From: a virus
DNA: 31,102 bases
IMG/VR virus record: IMGVR_UViG_3300042691_012312
Coordinates: 1-31,102 of that record
Reading direction: 5' to 3' (one strand)
The notes under the pieces were generated by a model. The model did not search any database and was not told the origin of the DNA. It saw nothing but the letters and a program-made list of their open reading frames with translations. The position numbers were made by a program, and so were the translations under genes. Below, piece after piece: positions 29,189 to 31,102 of the stretch (position 1 is its first letter; each line of letters begins with the position of its first letter).

Positions 29189-30127
29189 ATGGTCGATCAC
29201 ATGGCGACGCATACCCTCTACCGCCACTTGAGTTTGCCGACGGTGGAGGTGGCAGAGGTGCAGACGCCGGCACACACGGCGGCGCGGGCATACATCGAGG
29301 ACCGGACCCGGCGGGGTGAGATCGTCCGAACCACGGCCCGTCAGCAACGGATCATCCTGCGGCGGTTCGCAGACCGGCTCGGAGAGCGTGACCCGTCGAG
29401 CATCACGCGACGTGACATCGACTCGCACATGCGTGACCGGGACGGCTTGAGGCCATCCTCGCGAAGAGTTGAGCTCGGGATCCTGAACGCCTTCTGCGTC
29501 TGGCTGGTCCGCAACGGCAAGCTACGGCGGAACCCGATGGTGGACGTGGCCCGGCCGAAGAAGCGGCGCACCGTTCCGGCGGCGTTGCCAGCCGATGCCG
29601 TGGCGCGGCTGCTCGAGGTGTCGGAGGCCGACGCACGCCTACACGCCATGGTCTGGTCGATGCTAGGCCTCGGGTTGCGACGCGCCGAGGTGGCGACGCT
29701 GCACATCGACGACTGGGACCGGCGCTCCGGCACGGTGCGGGTGGTCGGCAAGGGCGGCCACGAACGCGTCCTGCCGGTCATCGAGCAGGTGGACCGGGCG
29801 TGGCGTCGCTACTTGGCCGACGAGCCGGCGGCGTCGGGGCCGCTGTTCCGGTCGCGGAAGCCGCCGCATGACGGGCTGTCGATCGGCACGGTCGGGTGGC
29901 TGGTCGGTCAGTCGTTGCGGCAGGCCGGGATCAAGGTCCACGCTTGGGATCGGGTGTGTCCGCACGCGTTGCGCCACACGGCGCTGTCGGACGTGATGGA
30001 CAGCTGCGGCGATCTGCGGGTGGTGATGGAGATGGGCGGCCACCGGGACCTGTCGACGGCCAGCATCTACCAGCGCACGGCCACGGTCGCCCAGCTGCGG
30101 CAGGCGATGAGCGTCCGCCCGTACTGA
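29189..30127 (+). CDS. int: Tyrosine integrase
   Basis: A 312-residue tyrosine recombinase. An N-terminal SAM-like core-binding domain (about 28-115) is followed by the catalytic domain: R164 in LGLRRAEV, K188 in GKGGHERV, H259-x2-R262 in PHALRHTAL, H285 in GGHRDLST and nucleophile Y294 in ASIYQR. It lacks a large extra arm-binding domain, with only 27 or so residues before the core. ATG 29189 is taken; ATG 29201 (MATHTLY) is possible. It follows the repressor in one transcript and ends before a strong hairpin terminator. It would insert the genome at a host site; the attachment site was not identified. Confidence 0.94.
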   Translation: MVDHMATHTLYRHLSLPTVEVAEVQTPAHTAARAYIEDRTRRGEIVRTTARQQRIILRRFADRLGERDPSSITRRDIDSHMRDRDGLRPSSRRVELGILNAFCVWLVRNGKLRRNPMVDVARPKKRRTVPAALPADAVARLLEVSEADARLHAMVWSMLGLGLRRAEVATLHIDDWDRRSGTVRVVGKGGHERVLPVIEQVDRAWRRYLADEPAASGPLFRSRKPPHDGLSIGTVGWLVGQSLRQAGIKVHAWDRVCPHALRHTALSDVMDSCGDLRVVMEMGGHRDLSTASIYQRTATVAQLRQAMSVRPY

Positions 30128-30138
30128 GCCACAACGGC

Positions 30139-30170
30139 AACGACCCCCGGCCAGCGCGCCGGGGGTCGTT
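30139..30170 (+). terminator. Terminator of the repressor-integrase transcript
   Basis: AACGACCCCCGGC (30139-30151) pairs perfectly with GCCGGGGGTCGTT (30158-30170) around CAGCGC: a 13-bp stem 12 bases past the integrase stop. It lacks a U run, as many actinobacterial terminators do. Confidence 0.88.
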
Positions 30171-30280
30171 CGCGTTCGGCCTCAACTTCGGGCACGGTCG
30201 TGCCGATGAGTGGCGGACCGGCCCAGGGTTGCAGCCCTGGGCCGGTCCTAGCCCAACCCCTGAGTCAGCAGGAGCAGGAC
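30171..30280. other. Intergenic segment with two further hairpins, possible attP region
   Basis: GGCACG-GT-CGTGCC lies at 30191-30204, and a perfect 14-bp inverted repeat (30215-30228 with 30235-30248, loop TTGCAG) follows. It lies between the integrase terminator and the small rightward gene. An attP core or a second terminator would fit. No tRNA-like 3' end was seen, so the attachment site cannot be placed. Confidence 0.4.
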
Positions 30281-30463
30281 ATGTACACCTTCGCGCCCAC
30301 GATGCGGCCGCGGCAACGCCGGCTGTCGGAGCACGCACCGCACATCGCTGCCCGTCTCGTCGAGATGGCGGAGCGGCTGGAGGCACGGGGCGAACCGCTC
30401 GACGTGCTCGACGGCCTGGCGCTCCGCAACATCGCCGCCATCGTGCGGACCGGCGGCCGCTGA
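30281..30463 (+). CDS. Small basic helical protein, unknown (moron gene)
   Basis: A 60-residue protein: MYTFAPTMRPRQRRLSEHAP, HIAARLVEMAERLEARGEPL, DVLDGLALRNIAAIVRTGGR. AGGAGCAGGAC precedes ATG 30281. It is basic in front and amphipathic behind. It lies between two strong terminators, with its own reading direction opposite to the late operon. It may be expressed from the prophage. No family recognised. Confidence 0.7.
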   Translation: MYTFAPTMRPRQRRLSEHAPHIAARLVEMAERLEARGEPLDVLDGLALRNIAAIVRTGGR

Positions 30464-30470
30464 CCTGGCG

Positions 30471-30668
30471 TCAGTCGAGCGGCTGTTCGTCGCCGCCTTC
30501 GGCTCGGCATCCGGCGAGCCACTCGTCGCGGTCGATGCCCGGCTGCTGGGCGTTGCCGAGGCCCTGTTCCCATGCCTGCTCGCACGGGGTCAGGTCGGCG
30601 CTGCTGTCGTCGCCTCCGCACGCTGTCAGTGCGAGGACGACGGCGAGGACTGCGATCGTGGTCTTCAT
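30471..30668 (-). CDS. Small lipoprotein (moron gene)
   Basis: A 65-residue protein with a lipoprotein signal: MKTTIAVLAVVLALTACGGD, lipobox LTAC with Cys at 17. The mature part is acidic (DDSSADLTPCEQAWEQGLGN, GIDRDEWLAGC) with two more Cys, possibly one disulfide. ATG 30668 follows GGTGGTGGGC. It converges on the 60-residue gene with seven bases between stops. Prophage lipoproteins commonly exclude related phages or change the surface of the lysogen; here that is inference from position between terminators. Confidence 0.83.
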   Translation of the reverse strand: MKTTIAVLAVVLALTACGGDDSSADLTPCEQAWEQGLGNAQQPGIDRDEWLAGCRAEGGDEQPLD

Positions 30669-30738
30669 GGTGCCCACCACCTGTGTCGGGCGCAGCTGGT
30701 GCTGCGCGTCAGCGGGCAGGGTAGCGGCCCAGGCGCGC
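30669..30738. other. Short noncoding segment upstream of the lipoprotein
   Basis: Seventy bases hold the ribosome site and, on the minus strand, TACCCT as a possible -10. No convincing -35 lies before it, partly because the late-operon terminator begins there. Confidence 0.4.
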
Positions 30739-30775
30739 AGCGACCCCCGGCCGGGAGAGACGGCCGGGGGTCGCT
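30739..30775. terminator. Terminator of the late operon
   Basis: AGCGACCCCCGGCCG (30739-30753) pairs perfectly with CGGCCGGGGGTCGCT (30761-30775) around a 7-base loop: a 15-bp stem. It follows the metallophosphoesterase stop on the minus strand and lies upstream of the lipoprotein. It shares an 11-base arm, CGACCCCCGGC, with the integrase terminator exactly 600 bp away. Confidence 0.88.
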
Positions 30776-30819
30776 AGTGCCGCCTGGGGGCGAAGTGAGA
30801 ACACAGTGCCCGGCTGCTA

Positions 30820-31102
30820 TCAGATCGGGGCGGTGTAGGTGCGGCCACGCCATCGGGCTCGGCCGTCGTGGATCGGGACCAGCTCGACGGTCGGCAGGTC
30901 GCCGGGCTCCGGTGCCATCTCCAGCACGACGACGCCCTGCTGCCAGTCCTCGAGCTGGCGGACGGGGCGGCCGTGGTCGTCGACGCTGCCATGCACCGAC
31001 GGGACTGCGCCATCGACCCGGGCGAGGGTGCCGCACTCGACGTGGATCGTGTGCACCGGGTGTGCGGACCGGCCGAGCATCGTGCGGGTGATCGCACCCA
31101 TG
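30820..31102 (-). CDS. Calcineurin-like metallophosphoesterase, C-terminal part (continues from position 944)
   Basis: This is the end of the same 385-residue protein. The ATG at 31101 looks like a start but is an internal Met (residue 293) directly after the metal-binding GHTH motif. The last 90 or so residues are a beta-rich tail after the catalytic core, ending TYTAPI. The gene is last in the leftward late operon; the stop at 30820 is followed after 44 bases by the strong hairpin at 30739-30775. Calling this part alone as a 93-residue gene would be an error caused by linearising the circle. Confidence 0.93.
   Translation of the reverse strand, partial: MGAITRTMLGRSAHPVHTIHVECGTLARVDGAVPSVHGSVDDHGRPVRQLEDWQQGVVVLEMAPEPGDLPTVELVPIHDGRARWRGRTYTAPI
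31034..31102. repeat. Right copy of the 69-bp terminal direct repeat
   Basis: Exact duplicate of bases 1-69. Removing one copy leaves a 31,033-bp circle in which the metallophosphoesterase reads continuously from 944 leftward through base 1 to 30820. Confidence 0.97.

Noticed and set aside
30128-30280. tRNA gene or tRNA 3' end as attachment site
   Set aside because: No T-loop (GGTTCGA-type) or acceptor stem could be found; the inverted repeats do not fold as a cloverleaf.
30820-31101. Separate 93-residue gene starting at 31101
   Set aside because: The Met is internal to the metallophosphoesterase once the circular join is restored.

Overview
The window is a complete, circularly closed genome of a temperate tailed phage with siphovirus-type tail genes, or the same genome taken from a prophage or metagenome. 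The first 69 bases recur exactly as the last 69 bases, so the unique circle is 31,033 bp. A metallophosphoesterase gene runs in frame through the join. The sequence is strongly GC-rich, two genes encode WhiB-like (Wbl) proteins, and the best promoter has an actinobacterial -10 (TAGTCT). Together these point to an actinobacterial host; the genus cannot be read from the sequence.

Almost everything is transcribed leftward (minus strand) in tightly overlapping genes, mostly with ATGA or GTGA stop-start overlaps. From right to left: an immunity/lysogeny control region lies at 28.57-30.13 kb. It holds a leftward excisionase-like HTH gene, a divergent rightward repressor and a tyrosine integrase, with paired operator-like palindromes between the divergent genes. 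The leftward early operon follows (28.57 to 19.37 kb): a small unknown protein, a pentapeptide-repeat protein, a membrane protein, a YqaJ exonuclease/RecT recombinase pair, an HNH nuclease, a VRR-NUC nuclease, two zinc-finger/Wbl proteins, many small proteins (one lipoprotein, several membrane or Cys-rich), and a winged-helix initiator-like gene. That last gene contains five palindromic iterons and is the probable replication origin.

The late region starts at 19.27 kb with an HNH endonuclease and a 163-bp noncoding gap (a candidate cos region). It continues with small and large terminase, a small membrane protein, portal, prohead protease, HK97-type major capsid protein, head-tail connectors, tail terminator, two paralogous tail-tube proteins, and a tail assembly chaperone with a -1 frameshift (C CCT TTG). 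Then come tape measure, minor tail proteins, a lysis cassette (amidase plus two holin-like membrane proteins), fibre-like virion proteins including a repeat-built solenoid protein, and finally the metallophosphoesterase crossing the join. A long hairpin terminator at 30.74-30.78 kb ends this operon.

Between the terminator after integrase (30.14-30.17 kb) and the late-operon terminator sits a cassette of two small convergent genes, one a lipoprotein. It looks like a moron expressed from the prophage. No polymerase, helicase or tRNA gene is visible, so replication probably recruits host machinery through the initiator. No stretch longer than about 165 bases lacks a gene.
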